From: CAYXVF01 sp964468125 | GTDB lineage: Bacteria; Myxococcota; XYA12-FULL-58-9; CAYXVF01 | Length of the DNA: 64,000 nucleotides | Direction: 5' to 3' | NCBI GenBank assembly: GCA_964468125.1 | Contig: CAYXVF010000003.1 | Span: 59,919 to 123,918, forward strand | Part shown: one piece after another, positions 63,822 through 64,000 of the stretch | Numbering within the stretch: the stretch's first letter is position 1 | Layout of the letters: each line of letters starts with the position of its first letter | The notes under the pieces: model-generated | Seen by the model: only the letters and a program-made list of their open reading frames with translations | What the model was told of the DNA's origin: nothing | The model's database searches: none | Translations under genes and position numbers: made by a program

Positions 63822-64000
63822 ATGTCGCTACTTCTACCCGAACGGCGACTGGCGAATTCAGGTCATGGGTTCGACGGGACCGACGCGGGGCTGACGATGT
63901 CGCTGCGACGCCAATACATGCGATACCTCGGGATTGAGGTGGAGCTAAACCAGGGCTCCCTCCAGCTGCTTCGAAGAAACCTCCGATCACTCATCGACAC
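63822..64000 (+). CDS. Start of an unidentified gene (cut by window end)
   Basis: An ATG at 63822 follows a strong GGGGAGGGG ribosome site by about 8 bases and opens a frame that stays open for all 59 codons to the window end (MSLLLPERRLANSGHGFDGTD, then LTMSLRRQYMRYLGIEVELNQGSL). Too little is visible to name a family. It could alternatively be a chance frame in the debris of the TetR gene. Confidence 0.4.
   Translation, partial: MSLLLPERRLANSGHGFDGTDAGLTMSLRRQYMRYLGIEVELNQGSLQLLRRNLRSLID

Overview
The window is GC-rich DNA from what is most likely a Myxococcota (deltaproteobacterial) genome. The hints are a hybrid NRPS/PKS locus with a luciferase-like monooxygenase embedded in an adenylation domain, many secreted lipoproteins, and a transporter/HEAT/cyclic-nucleotide-binding gene block. 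No 16S or other decisive marker is present, so the taxonomy is an inference. Three runs of exactly 100 N (8756-8855, 11809-11908, 45041-45140) mark scaffold joins, and each interrupts or borders a gene.

Layout. (1) 1-12.3 kb, chromosomal backbone: a DoxX-like membrane protein (cut by the window edge), a secreted metallophosphoesterase, and a four-gene minus-strand operon with no gaps (lipoprotein with a HipA-like kinase signature, Omp85 barrel, double cyclic-nucleotide-binding-fold protein, MFS/ADP-ATP-translocase-like protein with HEAT repeats). These are followed by a broken MarR gene at a gap, an ATP-grasp protein, three small unknown genes and a lipoprotein endonuclease/phosphatase. (2) 12.385-12.800 kb: tmRNA (ssrA). 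(3) 12.80-45.65 kb: a genomic island integrated at the 3' end of ssrA. A 24-bp copy of the ssrA end recurs exactly at 42398-42421 and with one mismatch at 45627-45650, so the island is composite, about 29.6 kb plus about 3.2 kb. The large unit carries an integrase, an excisionase-like gene, a DUF3987 protein, a DnaG-type primase and an AlpA-like regulator (a satellite-like replication and excision module). It also carries a complete type 2 BREX (Pgl) operon, pglW-pglX-pglY-pglZ-brxD-brxHI. Two coupled small genes precede the operon; a possible restriction-fold protein, a frameshifted WYL regulator and a HEPN-like protein follow it. The small unit carries an AbiEi/AbiEii toxin-antitoxin pair with an inverted-repeat operator and a second, gap-damaged nucleotidyltransferase locus. 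(4) 45.66-48.06 kb: a fatty-acid desaturase, probably the original downstream neighbour of ssrA, and a lipoprotein. (5) 48.35-63.4 kb: a biosynthetic cluster with C-A(monooxygenase)-PCP, KS-AT-KR-DH-ACP-C-A-PCP, two alpha/beta-hydrolase-fold proteins with atypical nucleophile elbows, and an Sfp-type phosphopantetheinyl transferase. A TetR pseudogene with an intact palindromic operator and the start of one more gene close the window.

How the genes work together. The BREX genes form one translationally coupled unit: methylation by PglX, phosphatase-fold PglZ, ATPases PglY and BrxD, kinase PglW and helicase BrxHI. The helicase gene is unusually long and carries RecB-like and RNase H-like (DEDD) nuclease signatures after the helicase. 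With AbiE and the HEPN-like gene the island looks like a mobile defence island. The biosynthetic cluster supplies its own carrier-protein-activating enzyme; both adenylation domains carry glycine-like specificity codes, and no integral thioesterase is present.
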